Assembly (NCBI GenBank): GCA_964445085.1 | Contig: CAYUJV010000032.1 | Span: 1 to 27,193 of the forward strand | Direction: 5' to 3' | From: Thiobacter sp964445085 | Lineage (GTDB): Bacteria; Pseudomonadota; Gammaproteobacteria; Burkholderiales; Thiobacteraceae | DNA length: 27,193 bases | In this document: piece after piece, positions 14,092 through 22,668 of the stretch | How positions within the stretch are numbered: the first letter of the stretch is position 1 | How the letters are laid out: each line of letters begins with the position of its first letter | The notes under the pieces: generated by a model | Told to the model about the DNA's origin: nothing | Databases searched by the model: none | The model's input: only the letters and a program-made list of their open reading frames with translations | Position numbers and translations under genes: made by a program

Positions 14092-16172
14092 GCGCTAGCT
14101 CCCAGAACGGCCGTGACTTTCACGGTCTTGGAATCGGGTACTTCGGAGTGGGATATGACCTTGAGCTGCGGCGCGACGCGCCGCAGGAAGCGCGAGAGCA
14201 GGGTGCGCAGGCCGGCCGGCACCAGCAGCACCGGCGGCAGGCCCATGCTTTCCTGTTGTTGCACGATCTGTCCGGTCTGGAGGAGGAGCCGTTCGGCGAG
14301 ACCGGGTTCGAAGCCGGCGCCTTGTCCCTCGGCCGCCTGGGTGGCCTGCAGCAGGAGATGCTCGAGGTTCGGCTCCAGCGCGATGACCTGCAATTCGTTG
14401 GTCCCGGGAAAGATGTCGTGGATGATAGCACGGCCGAGTCCGACGCGGACCGCGGCGGTGAGCTCCTCCACGTTCTGCGTGCGCGTGGCGTGATCCGACA
14501 GCGTGTCGAGGATGGTCTTCATGTCGCGGATGTGCACGCCTTCCTCGAGCAGGTGCTGCAGCACCTTCTGCAGCAGGCTCAGGGAGATCGCCTTGGGCAC
14601 GGTCTCCTCCACCAGCTTCGGCGATTCCTTGGCGATGTGGTCGAGCAGCTGCTGCACTTCCTCGCGCCCGAGCAGTTCGGCGGCGTGGCTCTGCAGCACG
14701 TTGGAAAGATGGGTGGCGATCACGGTGCTGGCATCGACCACGGTGTAGCCGTAGGTCTGCGCCTGTTCGCGCAGGCCCGCGTCGATCCACACCGCGGGCA
14801 GGCCGAAGGTCGGGTCCTTGGTCGGCGTGCCGGGCAGCGTGCCGAGCACGCGGCCGGGGTTGATGGCGAGATACTGGCCCGCATAGGCGTCGCCGCGACC
14901 CACCTCCACGCCCTTGAGCGTGATGCGGTAGGCGTTGGGGCGCAGCTCCAGGTTGTCGCGGATGTGCACGGCGGCCACCAGGAAGCCCATGTCCTGGGCG
15001 AATTTCTTGCGGATGCCGCGAATGCGGCGCAGCAGTTCGCCGTCCTGGCTGCGGTCGACGAGGGGGATCAGGCGGTACCCCACCTCGAGGCCGAGGGTGT
15101 CCACCGGCGCCACGTCGTCCCAGGTGACGTCCACCGCCTCCGGCGGCGGCGCCGGCACGGCCTCCGGCGCGGCCTCGACCTGCACGCGTTCGCGCTCGCC
15201 GAGGTAGTAGGCGACGCCGGCGAGCACGGCGGCCAGCAGCAGGAAGGCGACGTGCGGCATGCCCGGGATGATGCCGAGCAGGGCGAGGATGCCGGCGGTG
15301 AGCATCAGGATCTGCGGGCGCCGGAACATCTGGTCCAGCAGCTGCGCGCTCATGTCCTGCTCGGCGGAGACGCGCGAGACGACGATGCCGGCGGCGGTGG
15401 AAATGACCAGCGCCGGAATTTGCGCCACCAGCCCGTCGCCGATGGTCAGGAGGGTGTAGTTGTTGGCGGCCTGGGCCAGGGCCAGGTCGTGCTGGAACAC
15501 GCCCACCAGCAGGCCGCCGACGACGTTGATGACCATGATGATCACGCCGGCGATCGCATCGCCGCGGACGAACTTGCTGGCGCCGTCCATGGCGCCGTAG
15601 AACTCGGCCTCCAGCGCCACGGTGGCCCGGCGCTTGCGCGCCTCGTCCTCGCCGATGAGGCCGGTGTTGAGGTCGGCGTCGATGGCCATCTGCTTGCCCG
15701 GCATCGCATCCAGGGTGAAGCGCGCCGCCACCTCGGCGATGCGGCCGGCGCCCTTGGTGATGACCACGAAGTTGATGATCACGAGGATGATGAACACGAT
15801 CAGGCCGACGGTGTAGTTGCCGCCCACGAGGAAATGGCCGAAGGCCTCGATCACCTTGCCCGCGGCGTCGGCGCCGGTATGACCTTCCAGCAGCACCACC
15901 CGGGTCGAGGCGACGTTGAGCGACAGCCGCAGCAGGGTGGTCAGCAGCAGCACGGTGGGGAACACCGAGAAATCCAGCGGCTTCATCACGTACAGGCTGA
16001 TCAGCAGCACGATCATCGCCAGCGCAATGTTGAAGGTGAACAGGATGTCCAGCAGGAAGGGCGGCAGTGGCAGGATCATCATCGCGAGGATCATGATCAC
16101 CAGGATCGGGCCGGCAAGGCGGGCGAGGCTCATGCCGCCGAGCGGTCCCATGGGTTCGACGCGGGCGTTCAC
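14088..16172 (-). CDS. flhA: FlhA, flagellar type III export gate protein (GTG start)
   Basis: FlhA is the nonameric export gate of the flagellar type III system. The 694-residue length is normal. The N-terminal half has about eight membrane helices (PILVIMILAMMILPLPPFLL, FNIALAMIVLLISLYVM, YTVGLIVFIILVIINFVVIT and others), with the signature AIDADLNTGLIGEDEARKRR in the intracellular FHIPEP region. The C-terminal half is the soluble ring domain that docks export chaperones. The start is GTG at 16170-16172 with GGAGG 7-8 nt upstream; it overlaps the flhB stop (GTGA). The stop overlaps the flhF start (ATGA). Confidence 0.97.
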   Translation of the reverse strand: MNARVEPMGPLGGMSLARLAGPILVIMILAMMILPLPPFLLDILFTFNIALAMIVLLISLYVMKPLDFSVFPTVLLLTTLLRLSLNVASTRVVLLEGHTGADAAGKVIEAFGHFLVGGNYTVGLIVFIILVIINFVVITKGAGRIAEVAARFTLDAMPGKQMAIDADLNTGLIGEDEARKRRATVALEAEFYGAMDGASKFVRGDAIAGVIIMVINVVGGLLVGVFQHDLALAQAANNYTLLTIGDGLVAQIPALVISTAAGIVVSRVSAEQDMSAQLLDQMFRRPQILMLTAGILALLGIIPGMPHVAFLLLAAVLAGVAYYLGERERVQVEAAPEAVPAPPPEAVDVTWDDVAPVDTLGLEVGYRLIPLVDRSQDGELLRRIRGIRKKFAQDMGFLVAAVHIRDNLELRPNAYRITLKGVEVGRGDAYAGQYLAINPGRVLGTLPGTPTKDPTFGLPAVWIDAGLREQAQTYGYTVVDASTVIATHLSNVLQSHAAELLGREEVQQLLDHIAKESPKLVEETVPKAISLSLLQKVLQHLLEEGVHIRDMKTILDTLSDHATRTQNVEELTAAVRVGLGRAIIHDIFPGTNELQVIALEPNLEHLLLQATQAAEGQGAGFEPGLAERLLLQTGQIVQQQESMGLPPVLLVPAGLRTLLSRFLRRVAPQLKVISHSEVPDSKTVKVTAVLGASA

Positions 16173-17326
16173 GGCGTCGCCTCCGCGGCCGCCGGTCTAG
16201 GCGCTTCCGGGTCCATGTCGGCCGGCACCGGCAGGTCGCGCGGCAGGATCGGCGCGGGCGCAGTGGGAGACGCCTGCCGCAGCTGATAGACGTAGGCCAG
16301 CACCTGGGCCACGGCGGTGAACAGCCGCTGGGGGATTTCCTCGCCGAGCTCGGTGTGGCGGTAGAGCGCGCGCGCCAGCGGCGGGGTTTGCAGCACTGGC
16401 ACCCGGTGCTCGCGCGCGAGCTCGATGATGCGCTCGGCGAGCAGGGCCGAGCCCTTGGCCACCACCCGCGGCGCGGCCATGCCTTCCTCGTAGCGCAGCG
16501 CCACGGCGAAGTGGGTCGGGTTGGTGACCACCACCTGCGCCTTGGGGATTTCCGCCATCATGCGCCGGCGCGCGGCCTCGCGCTGCATGGCCCGGATGCG
16601 GCCCTTGATCTGGGGATCGCCCTCGGATTCCTTGGCCTCCTGGCGCACCTCCTCCTTGGTCATGCGCAGGCTGCGGCCGTAGTGCCAGAGCTGGAAGGGC
16701 ACGTCGGCCACAACCAGGAACAGGAAGGAGCCGACGATGAACAGCGCGGTCGACGTGACCAGCTGACCCAGATGGGCGATGCCCGTGCTGAGCGGTTCTC
16801 CCGGCAGGGCGAAGAACGCATCCATCGAGCGCCAGATGAGCCAGGCCGCGATGCCGCCGATCAGGAGGCTCTTGAGCATCGCCTTGAGCAGTTCCACCAG
16901 GCCGGTGACGGAGAAGATGCGCTTGATCCCGGTTGCCGGGTTCAGGCGGGAAAAATTCGGCGTGAGCGGCTTGAAGGTGAAATTCCAGCCGGAGAGCAGC
17001 AGCGGGGTGGCGATGGCGGCGATGACGATGAAGCCCAGAAACGGCAGAAACGCGGTGACGATGTCGAGCACCTGCTCATGGAAGCGCGCCAGCATGAGGT
17101 GCGGGTCGAACACCGCGGCGCGGTCCAGGCTGAAGCCACGGCGCATGGCGCGGGAGAGGGCATCCATGAGGTAGTCGCTCATGACCATCAGCACGCCGAG
17201 CGCGGTCACGAGTTCGACGAAGGTCGACAGTTCGCGCGAGCGGACGACCTGTCCCTCCTCGCGTGCGCGCTGTATGCGCCTGCCGGTTGCGGCTTCGGTT
17301 TTTTCTAAATCGCTGTCTTCGGCCAT
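16169..17326 (-). CDS. flhB: FlhB, export gate substrate-specificity switch
   Basis: FlhB works with FlhA in the export gate and switches export from hook to filament substrates by self-cleavage. The 385-residue protein opens MAEDSDLEKTEAATGRRIQR, the family signature, and has four membrane helices between about 35 and 210. The autocleavage motif NPTH is at residues 269-272, inside VVVTNPTHFAVALRYEEGM, the same numbering as I recall for enteric FlhB. After the FlhB core it carries a Pro/Ala-rich tail (~25 residues). It is the first gene of the flhBAFG-fliA-motCD unit. Its 118-bp upstream gap separates it from iscX; no convincing promoter or terminator was found there. Confidence 0.97.
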   Translation of the reverse strand: MAEDSDLEKTEAATGRRIQRAREEGQVVRSRELSTFVELVTALGVLMVMSDYLMDALSRAMRRGFSLDRAAVFDPHLMLARFHEQVLDIVTAFLPFLGFIVIAAIATPLLLSGWNFTFKPLTPNFSRLNPATGIKRIFSVTGLVELLKAMLKSLLIGGIAAWLIWRSMDAFFALPGEPLSTGIAHLGQLVTSTALFIVGSFLFLVVADVPFQLWHYGRSLRMTKEEVRQEAKESEGDPQIKGRIRAMQREAARRRMMAEIPKAQVVVTNPTHFAVALRYEEGMAAPRVVAKGSALLAERIIELAREHRVPVLQTPPLARALYRHTELGEEIPQRLFTAVAQVLAYVYQLRQASPTAPAPILPRDLPVPADMDPEAPRPAAAEATP

Positions 17327-17444
17327 CCCCGTCCCCCAACGGAGCTATAGTGTATCAGGCTGAGGGAAAACACAAGATATTGTGGTTGCGGCCGGGGCTT
17401 CCTCCGGGCCGGGGGAAGGGAAAAAGGACTGCGAAAAGCGGGGC

Positions 17445-17639
17445 TTAGCTGACTTCGTCGAGCCAGGTCATCTGGATGGCTTCGAGGATTTTTTCATTGG
17501 ACTTGTTCGGGTCGTCGTGAAAGTCCTCCAATTCCGTCACCCAGCGGTGCAGATCGGTGAAGCGGATATATTGCGGGTCCACGTCCGGATGCTTGTCGCT
17601 CAGCGCAATGGCGATCTCGCGCACGTCGGTCCATTTCAT
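17445..17639 (-). CDS. iscX: IscX, small acidic Fe-S assembly regulator
   Basis: IscX binds IscS and iron and modulates cluster assembly in place of, or together with, frataxin. The 64-residue protein matches the family from end to end: MKWTDVREIAIALSDKHPDV, then DPQYIRFTDLHRWVTELEDF and DDPNKSNEKILEAIQMTWLD. It is the last gene of the isc operon, separated from fdx by a single base (17640). The small size, acidic composition and position at the operon end make the call firm. Confidence 0.95.
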   Translation of the reverse strand: MKWTDVREIAIALSDKHPDVDPQYIRFTDLHRWVTELEDFHDDPNKSNEKILEAIQMTWLDEVS

Positions 17640-17640
17640 C

Positions 17641-17979
17641 TCAGTGGCCCTCCTTCACCATGTTGATGGAATATTTGGGAATCTCGATCACCAGATCCTG
17701 GTTGTCGACGACGGCCTGGCAGGAGAGGCGGGAGGTCGGCTCCAGTCCCCACGCCTTGTCCAGCAGGTCTTCCTCCTGCTCCTCGGCCGGGTTCAGCGAC
17801 TCGAAGCCTTCCCGGACGACCACGTGGCAGGTGGTGCAGGCGCAGGATTTTTCGCAGGCGTGCTCGATTTCGATGCCGTTCTCGAGGAGGGTGTCGCAGA
17901 CGGTCTTGCCGGGGGTCGCGTCGATGACGGCGCCCTCCGGGCAGAGCTCGACGTGGGGCAGTACGATCAGTTGGGGCAT
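17641..17979 (-). CDS. fdx: Fdx, Isc-type [2Fe-2S] ferredoxin
   Basis: This is the electron donor of the Isc pathway. The 112-residue protein starts at the ATG 17977-17979 (MPQLIVLPHVELCPEGAV). The frame is open further upstream, but that part overlaps hscA and has no ferredoxin character. The cluster ligands are Cys42, Cys48, Cys51 and Cys87, in HACEKSCACTTCHVVV and SRLSCQAVV. The adrenodoxin-type acidic segment NPAEEQEEDLLDKAWGLEP is present. It lies between hscA (40 nt) and iscX (1 nt). Confidence 0.96.
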   Translation of the reverse strand: MPQLIVLPHVELCPEGAVIDATPGKTVCDTLLENGIEIEHACEKSCACTTCHVVVREGFESLNPAEEQEEDLLDKAWGLEPTSRLSCQAVVDNQDLVIEIPKYSINMVKEGH

Positions 17980-18019
17980 GGTATCCGTTGTTTCAGGTGA
18001 GGCGGGGCCGTGCGCGCCG

Positions 18020-19888
18020 TCAGGTGCCGACGTCGGCCAGCTTCTGGCCGGTGAGGGCCTTCTTGATGGAGGCATCCATGCGGCGCGCCGCGTAGGTCTC
18101 CGTGGCGCGGTTGAATGCGTCGATGGCGGCCTTGATCGCGCGGTGGTCGCTGCCGGCCAGGGTGGCCCGCAGGCCAGCCATGCTGGCATCGATGGCGGCG
18201 CGCTCTTCCGCCGACAGCAGCACGTCGCCGTCCTCGGCCAGGGCGGCCTCGACCGCCTCCAGGATGCGCCGGGCTTCCACCTGCTGCTCGGCCAGGGCGC
18301 GCGCCAGCATGTCGTCCGAAGCATGGTCGCGGGAGGCGGCCAGCATCTGGGTGATCTGTTCGTCGGTCAGCCCGTAGGAGGGCTTGACGGTGATCGCCGC
18401 CTCGACGCCGGAGGTCTGTTCCCGCGCCGAGACGGAGAGCAGGCCGTCGGCATCGACCTGGAAGGTCAGGCGGATGCGCGCCGCGCCGGCCACCATGGGC
18501 GGGATGCCGCGCAGTTCGAAGCGCGCCAGGGAGCGGCAGTCGCTCACCAGTTCGCGCTCGCCCTGCACCACGTGGAAGCTCATCGCGGTCTGGCCGTCCT
18601 TGAAGGTGGTGAAGTCCTGGGCGCGGGCGATGGGCAGGGTGGAGTTGCGCGGGATGACCTTTTCCACCAGGCCGCCCATGGTCTCGATCCCCAGCGACAG
18701 CGGGATCACGTCCAGCAGCAGCATGTCGTCGGCGCCCTTGTTGCCGGCGAGCACGTTGGCCTGGATGGCCGCGCCCAGCGCCACGACCTTGTCCGGGTCC
18801 AGATTGTTCAGCGGCTCCTGGCCGAAGAACTCGGCCACGGCGTGCTGGATCGGCGGCATGCGGGTGGAGCCGCCCACCATGACCACCCCCTTGATGTCCC
18901 CGGCATCGAGGCCGGCGTCGCGCAGGGCCTTGCGGGTGGGAATCAGGGTCTTCTGCACCAGGCTGCGGGTGAGTTCGACAAAGATTTCGCTGGTGATGGG
19001 CAGGTCCACCATGTCGCCGGTGGAGAGCACGGCGGTGAAGCGCGTCTCCGGGTGGGAGGTCAGCTCTTCCTTCACCTCGCGCGCCTTCGCCATCAGCAGG
19101 CGGTTGTCCTCGGCGCTGAGCTGGGACAGGTTGGCGCGCTCCAGCACCCAGCAGTAGATGCGGCGGTCGAAGTCGTCGCCGCCCAGGGCCGAGTCGCCGC
19201 TAGTGGCCAGCACCTCGAACACGCCCTTTTGCAGGCGCAGGATGGAGATGTCGAAGGTGCCGCCGCCCAGGTCGTAGACCGCGTACACCCCCTCGGCCGC
19301 GTTGTCCAGGCCATAGGCCACGGCAGCGGCGGTGGGCTCGTTCAGCAGGCGCAGGACGTTCAGGCCGGCCAGCCGCGCCGCGTCCTTGGTCGCCTGGCGC
19401 TGGGCGTCGTCGAAATAGGCGGGCACGGTGATGACTGCTCCGACCAGTTCGCCGCCGAGGGCCTTTTCCGCGCGCAGGCGCAGCACCTTGAGGATTTCCG
19501 CCGAGACCTCGATCGGGCTCTTGGTCCCGGCCACCGTCTTCAGCTGCACCATCCCGGGCGCGTCGACGAACTGGTAGGGCATTTCGTGACTGTGCTCGAT
19601 GTCTTTCAGGCCGCGCCCCATGAAGCGCTTGACCGAGACGATGGTGTTCTTCGGGTCGGCGCACTGGTGCAGCTGCGCCTCGACGCCCACCTGGGTGCTG
19701 CCATCGGGCAGGTAGCGCACGACCGAGGGCAGCAGGCTGCGGCCTTTCTCGTCGCTGAGCACGACGCTCATGCCGCTGCGCACGGTGGCCACCAGCGAAT
19801 TGGTCGTGCCCAGGTCGATGCCCACCGCCAGCCGGTGCTGGTGCGGGGCGGTGCTCATGCCGGGCTCGGAGATCTGCAGCAGTGCCAT
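18020..19888 (-). CDS. hscA: HscA, Hsp70-type chaperone for IscU
   Basis: HscA is the specialised Hsp70 that binds the LPPVK motif of IscU and promotes cluster release in an ATP-dependent way. The 622-residue length is typical. The ATPase domain contains GIDLGTTNSLVATVRSG (about residue 23), AVYDLGGGTFDISILRLQKG and VVMVGGSTRMPPIQHAVAEF. The substrate domain has VIPLSLGIETMGGLVEKVIP. The chosen ATG gives a 10-residue stretch before MSTAPHQHRL, which is a possible alternative start at codon 11. It follows hscB by 15 nt. The spread of conserved ATP-binding motifs looks intact. Confidence 0.96.
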   Translation of the reverse strand: MALLQISEPGMSTAPHQHRLAVGIDLGTTNSLVATVRSGMSVVLSDEKGRSLLPSVVRYLPDGSTQVGVEAQLHQCADPKNTIVSVKRFMGRGLKDIEHSHEMPYQFVDAPGMVQLKTVAGTKSPIEVSAEILKVLRLRAEKALGGELVGAVITVPAYFDDAQRQATKDAARLAGLNVLRLLNEPTAAAVAYGLDNAAEGVYAVYDLGGGTFDISILRLQKGVFEVLATSGDSALGGDDFDRRIYCWVLERANLSQLSAEDNRLLMAKAREVKEELTSHPETRFTAVLSTGDMVDLPITSEIFVELTRSLVQKTLIPTRKALRDAGLDAGDIKGVVMVGGSTRMPPIQHAVAEFFGQEPLNNLDPDKVVALGAAIQANVLAGNKGADDMLLLDVIPLSLGIETMGGLVEKVIPRNSTLPIARAQDFTTFKDGQTAMSFHVVQGERELVSDCRSLARFELRGIPPMVAGAARIRLTFQVDADGLLSVSAREQTSGVEAAITVKPSYGLTDEQITQMLAASRDHASDDMLARALAEQQVEARRILEAVEAALAEDGDVLLSAEERAAIDASMAGLRATLAGSDHRAIKAAIDAFNRATETYAARRMDASIKKALTGQKLADVGT

Positions 19889-19903
19889 CAGGTAGGGTGT
19901 CCC

Positions 19904-20434
19904 TTAGCTTTCCAGGGCCTCGAGGGCCGAGTGGATGTCTTCTTTCAGCTTCTCGAAAAAGCGCATCTTGCGCACCGTTTCCGCCGCTTCGGCGTAGGCG
20001 TGCTCGACATCGATCTGCTGGGCGAGGCGCGCCTCCAGCTGATGGATTTCCTTGCGCAGTTTTCCGCTCAGATGGTCGAGCTCGGCGATTTCCGCCGCCT
20101 CCTTGGCCTCGCCGATGGCCTCGCGCCATTCCATTTGCGCCATGAGGAAATCGGCCGGCATCGCGGTGTTGGTTTCCTCCTGGGTCTCGACCCCATGCAG
20201 GCGCAGGAGGTAGCGTGCCCGCGCGATGGGCTGCTTCAGCGTCTGATAGGCTTCATTCGCGTGGGTGGCCCACTGCATCGACAGGCGCTTCTCCGCATCG
20301 GTGGCGTGGGCGAACTTGTCCGGATGCACCTGTGCCTGCAGGTCCCGATAGGCCTGCTCGACCCGGCCGAGGTCGATGTCGAAGGCCGGCTCGAGGCCGA
20401 AAAGCTCGAAGTGATTTTTGGAGAAGTCGATCAT
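19904..20434 (-). CDS. hscB: HscB, J-domain co-chaperone for HscA
   Basis: HscB stimulates the HscA ATPase and delivers IscU to it. The 176-residue protein has an N-terminal J domain with the essential HPD at residues 37-39 (DLQAQVHPDKFAHATDAEKR), followed by NEAYQTLKQPIARARYLLRL. The C-terminal three-helix IscU-binding domain contains DFLMAQMEWREAIGEAKEA. It lies upstream of hscA in the usual order. A hairpin-forming repeat fills the gap between iscA and this gene. Confidence 0.95.
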   Translation of the reverse strand: MIDFSKNHFELFGLEPAFDIDLGRVEQAYRDLQAQVHPDKFAHATDAEKRLSMQWATHANEAYQTLKQPIARARYLLRLHGVETQEETNTAMPADFLMAQMEWREAIGEAKEAAEIAELDHLSGKLRKEIHQLEARLAQQIDVEHAYAEAAETVRKMRFFEKLKEDIHSALEALES

Positions 20435-20441
20435 GGCGGGC

Positions 20442-20534
20442 GGGTAGCTCGTAGCCGGTAGCTTGTAGCTTGCAAGGCGCGCGCAGGGCGCGCTACTTAG
20501 AATGGCTACTGGCTACCCCCTACAGGCTACCAGC
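20442..20534 (-). repeat. Hairpin-forming intergenic repeat, copy 1 (iscA-hscB gap)
   Basis: This gap is a long imperfect inverted repeat. The left arm carries successive GGTAGC, CGTAGC, GGTAGC and TGTAGC modules (20443-20470), the right arm the matching GCTAC modules (20491-20530). At the tip, GCGCGC at 20479-20484 pairs with GCGCGC at 20488-20493 around AGG. It shares the modules and a TGCAAG-GCGC core with the copy at 21319-21415. In the isc mRNA it would form a long stem between iscA and hscB. No open reading frame is affected. Confidence 0.75.
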
Positions 20535-20858
20535 TCAAACGTTGAAGGACTCGCCGCAGCCGCAGGTGTCCTTGACGTTCGGGTTGTTGAACTTGAACCC
20601 TTCGTTCAGGCCTTCGCGGGCGTAATCGAGCTCGGTGCCGTCGATGTAGGCCAGGCTCTTGGGATCGACGAAGACCCGCACGCCGTGGCTCTCGAATTCC
20701 TGCTCGTCCGGATTCACTTCGTCGACGAATTCGAGCACATAGGCCAGGCCGGAGCAGCCGGTGGTGCGCACGCCCAGCCGCAGGCCGATGCCCTTGCCGC
20801 GCTTGGCGATGAAGTTCTTGACGTGGTCGGCGGCTTTGTCAGTCAGCGTGATTGCCAT
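20535..20858 (-). CDS. iscA: IscA, A-type Fe-S carrier protein
   Basis: IscA is an A-type carrier that receives clusters or iron for delivery to apoproteins. The 107-residue protein has the three family cysteines, Cys35 (RTTGCSGLAYVLEFVDE), Cys99 and Cys101 (DTCGCGESF). It begins MAITLTDKAADHVKNFIAKR and carries VRVFVDPKSLAYIDGTELDY, matching the family throughout. Its place directly after iscU identifies it as IscA rather than ErpA or SufA. The iscU stop codon is 19 nt upstream. Confidence 0.96.
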   Translation of the reverse strand: MAITLTDKAADHVKNFIAKRGKGIGLRLGVRTTGCSGLAYVLEFVDEVNPDEQEFESHGVRVFVDPKSLAYIDGTELDYAREGLNEGFKFNNPNVKDTCGCGESFNV

Positions 20859-20877
20859 GGATGCGCCTCGCGAAAAC

Positions 20878-21297
20878 TTATTTGTTGGCCGTCGCCGCGG
20901 CGGGCGCGGCGGCTTCCTCGCCGTGCTTCTGCTTGTAGTCGGCGACCGCGGCCTTGATGGCGTCTTCGGCCAGGATCGAGCAGTGGATCTTCACCGGGGG
21001 CAGCGCGAGTTCCTCGGCGATCTGCGTGTTCTTGATTTCGAGCGCCTGGTCCAGGGTCTTGCCCTTCACCCACTCGGTCACCAGCGAGCTGGAGGCGATG
21101 GCCGAGCCGCAGCCGTAGGTCTTGAACTTGGCGTCTTCGATCACGCCGTCCTTGCCGACCTTGATCTGCAGCTTCATCACGTCGCCGCAGGCCGGAGCGC
21201 CGACCATGCCGGTGCCGACGGTGTCATCGTCCTTGCCGAAGGAGCCCACGTTGCGGGGGTTTTCGTAGTGATCGAGGACCTTGTCGCTGTAAGCCAT
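20878..21297 (-). CDS. iscU: IscU, Fe-S cluster scaffold
   Basis: IscU is the scaffold on which clusters are built from IscS-derived sulfur. The 139-residue protein has the ligand residues Cys37 and Asp39 (VGAPACGDVMKLQ), Cys63 (KTYGCGSAIASSSL) and Cys106, and the HscA-binding motif LPPVK at 99-103 (LALPPVKIHCSILAEDAIK). It begins MAYSDKVLDHYENPRNVGSF. The C-terminus has a short Ala-rich tail (GEEAAAPAAATANK) beyond the usual end, so the protein is about ten residues longer than E. coli IscU. It lies between iscS and iscA. Confidence 0.96.
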   Translation of the reverse strand: MAYSDKVLDHYENPRNVGSFGKDDDTVGTGMVGAPACGDVMKLQIKVGKDGVIEDAKFKTYGCGSAIASSSLVTEWVKGKTLDQALEIKNTQIAEELALPPVKIHCSILAEDAIKAAVADYKQKHGEEAAAPAAATANK

Positions 21298-21318
21298 GTT
21301 TACTTCTCCTTTCGTTTA

Positions 21319-21415
21319 GCTGGTAGGAGGTGGCTGGTAGGCGGTAGCCATGCAAGCGCGCGTTTCGCGCGCGACGACAACAAGCTACCGGCTACCCGCT
21401 ACTGACTACCACCTG
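21319..21415 (-). repeat. Hairpin-forming intergenic repeat, copy 2 (iscS-iscU gap)
   Basis: Similar architecture to copy 1. GGTAG/GTAGC modules on the left (21319-21350) face GCTAC/CTACC modules on the right (21383-21414). The tip is a perfect 7-bp stem, GCGCGCG at 21356-21362 with CGCGCGC at 21366-21372, around TTT. Together the arms make an imperfect palindrome of about 95 bp. It fills most of the 121-bp gap between iscS and iscU, so the mRNA would carry a strong structure between the desulfurase and scaffold cistrons. Confidence 0.75.
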
Positions 21416-21418
21416 AAT

Positions 21419-22630
21419 TCAATGGGCTGCCCACTGGATGGAATTCAGATCGATGCCGTCCTTGTACATCTCCCACAGCGGCGACAGCTCACGCAGCTTG
21501 GCGATCTTGCCGCGCACGAGGTCGATGGTGTAGGCCACCTCTTCCTCGGTGGTGAAACGGCCAATGGTAAACCGGATGGAGCTGTGCGCCAATTCGTCGC
21601 TGCGCCCGAGGGACTTGAGCACGTAGGACGGCTCCAGGCTGGCCGAGGTGCAGGCCGAGCCGCTCGACACCGCCACGTCCTTGATCGCCATGATCAGCGA
21701 TTCGCCCTCGACGAAGTTGAAGCTGACGTTGAGGTTGTGCGGCACGCGCTGCTCCATGTCGCCGTTCACGTACACTTCCTCGATTTCCTTCAGCCCGCTC
21801 CAGAGCTTGTCGCGCAGCATGCGCATGCGCTCGTTCTCGGTGGCCATCTCCGCCTGGGCGATGGCGAAGGCCTCGCCCATGCCGACGATCTGGTGGGTGG
21901 GCAGGGTGCCGGAGCGCAGGCCGCGTTCGTGGCCGCCGCCGCGGCGCTGGGCTTCCAGCCGGATGCGCGGCTTGCGCCGGACGTACAGGGCGCCAATGCC
22001 TTTCGGCCCGTAGATCTTGTGGGCGGAGAAGGACATCAGGTCGACCTTGAGCCGGGCGAGGTCGATGGGCACCTTGCCCGCGGCCTGGGCCGAATCCACG
22101 TGGAAGATCACGCCCTTTTCGCGGCAGATTTCGCCGATTTTCTCGATGTCCTGGATCACGCCGATTTCGTTGTTCACGAACATCACGGAGGCGAGGATGG
22201 TGTCGGGGCGGATCGCAGCCTTGAACTTGTCCAGATCCAGCAGGCCGTTGGGCTCCGGGGCGAGGTAGGTGACTTCGAAGCCCTGGCGCTCCAGTTCGCG
22301 GCAGGTGTCGAGCACCGCCTTGTGTTCGGTCTTCACCGTGATCAGGTGCTTGCCCTTGCCCTTGTAGAAGTGGGCCGCGCCCTTGATGGCGAGGTTGTTC
22401 GACTCGGTGGCGCCGGAGGTCCAGACGATTTCCTTCGGGTCGGCATTGACCAGGGCGGCGACCTGCTCGCGGGCGGCTTCCACCGCCTTTTCCGCCTCCC
22501 AGCCGAAGGGATGGGAGCGCGAGGCCGGGTTGCCGAATTTTTCCGTGAGATAGGGGATCATCTTCTCCGCGACGCGGGGGTCCACCGGGGTGGTGGCCGA
22601 GTAGTCGAGGTAGATGGGTAGTTTCACCAT
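21419..22630 (-). CDS. iscS: IscS, cysteine desulfurase
   Basis: IscS is the PLP enzyme that turns cysteine into alanine and a persulfide, the sulfur source for Fe-S clusters and thio-modified tRNA. The start is the ATG 22628-22630 (MVKLPIYLDYSATTPVDPRV), giving 403 residues, the normal length; the open frame upstream runs into the iscR 3' end and is not used. His104 (VKTEHKAVLDTCREL) and the PLP lysine Lys205 (DLMSFSAHKIYGPKGIGAL) are in place. The mobile catalytic cysteine is Cys327 (SSGSACTSASLEPSYVLKSL). A GAAGGA ribosome-binding site lies upstream. iscR precedes it by 38 nt. Confidence 0.97.
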   Translation of the reverse strand: MVKLPIYLDYSATTPVDPRVAEKMIPYLTEKFGNPASRSHPFGWEAEKAVEAAREQVAALVNADPKEIVWTSGATESNNLAIKGAAHFYKGKGKHLITVKTEHKAVLDTCRELERQGFEVTYLAPEPNGLLDLDKFKAAIRPDTILASVMFVNNEIGVIQDIEKIGEICREKGVIFHVDSAQAAGKVPIDLARLKVDLMSFSAHKIYGPKGIGALYVRRKPRIRLEAQRRGGGHERGLRSGTLPTHQIVGMGEAFAIAQAEMATENERMRMLRDKLWSGLKEIEEVYVNGDMEQRVPHNLNVSFNFVEGESLIMAIKDVAVSSGSACTSASLEPSYVLKSLGRSDELAHSSIRFTIGRFTTEEEVAYTIDLVRGKIAKLRELSPLWEMYKDGIDLNSIQWAAH

Positions 22631-22668
22631 GGGTGTGCGTCCTTCGTTTCTACTGTTCTTGCCGGCGC

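Noticed and set aside
14148..16286. 712-codon open frame opposite flhA
   Set aside because: Asp/His/Gly-rich shadow of flhA codons on the other strand; the flhA frame has all its family motifs.
17660..20461. 933-codon open frame opposite fdx, hscA and hscB
   Set aside because: Antisense shadow across three well-identified genes and their gaps; no recognisable domain.
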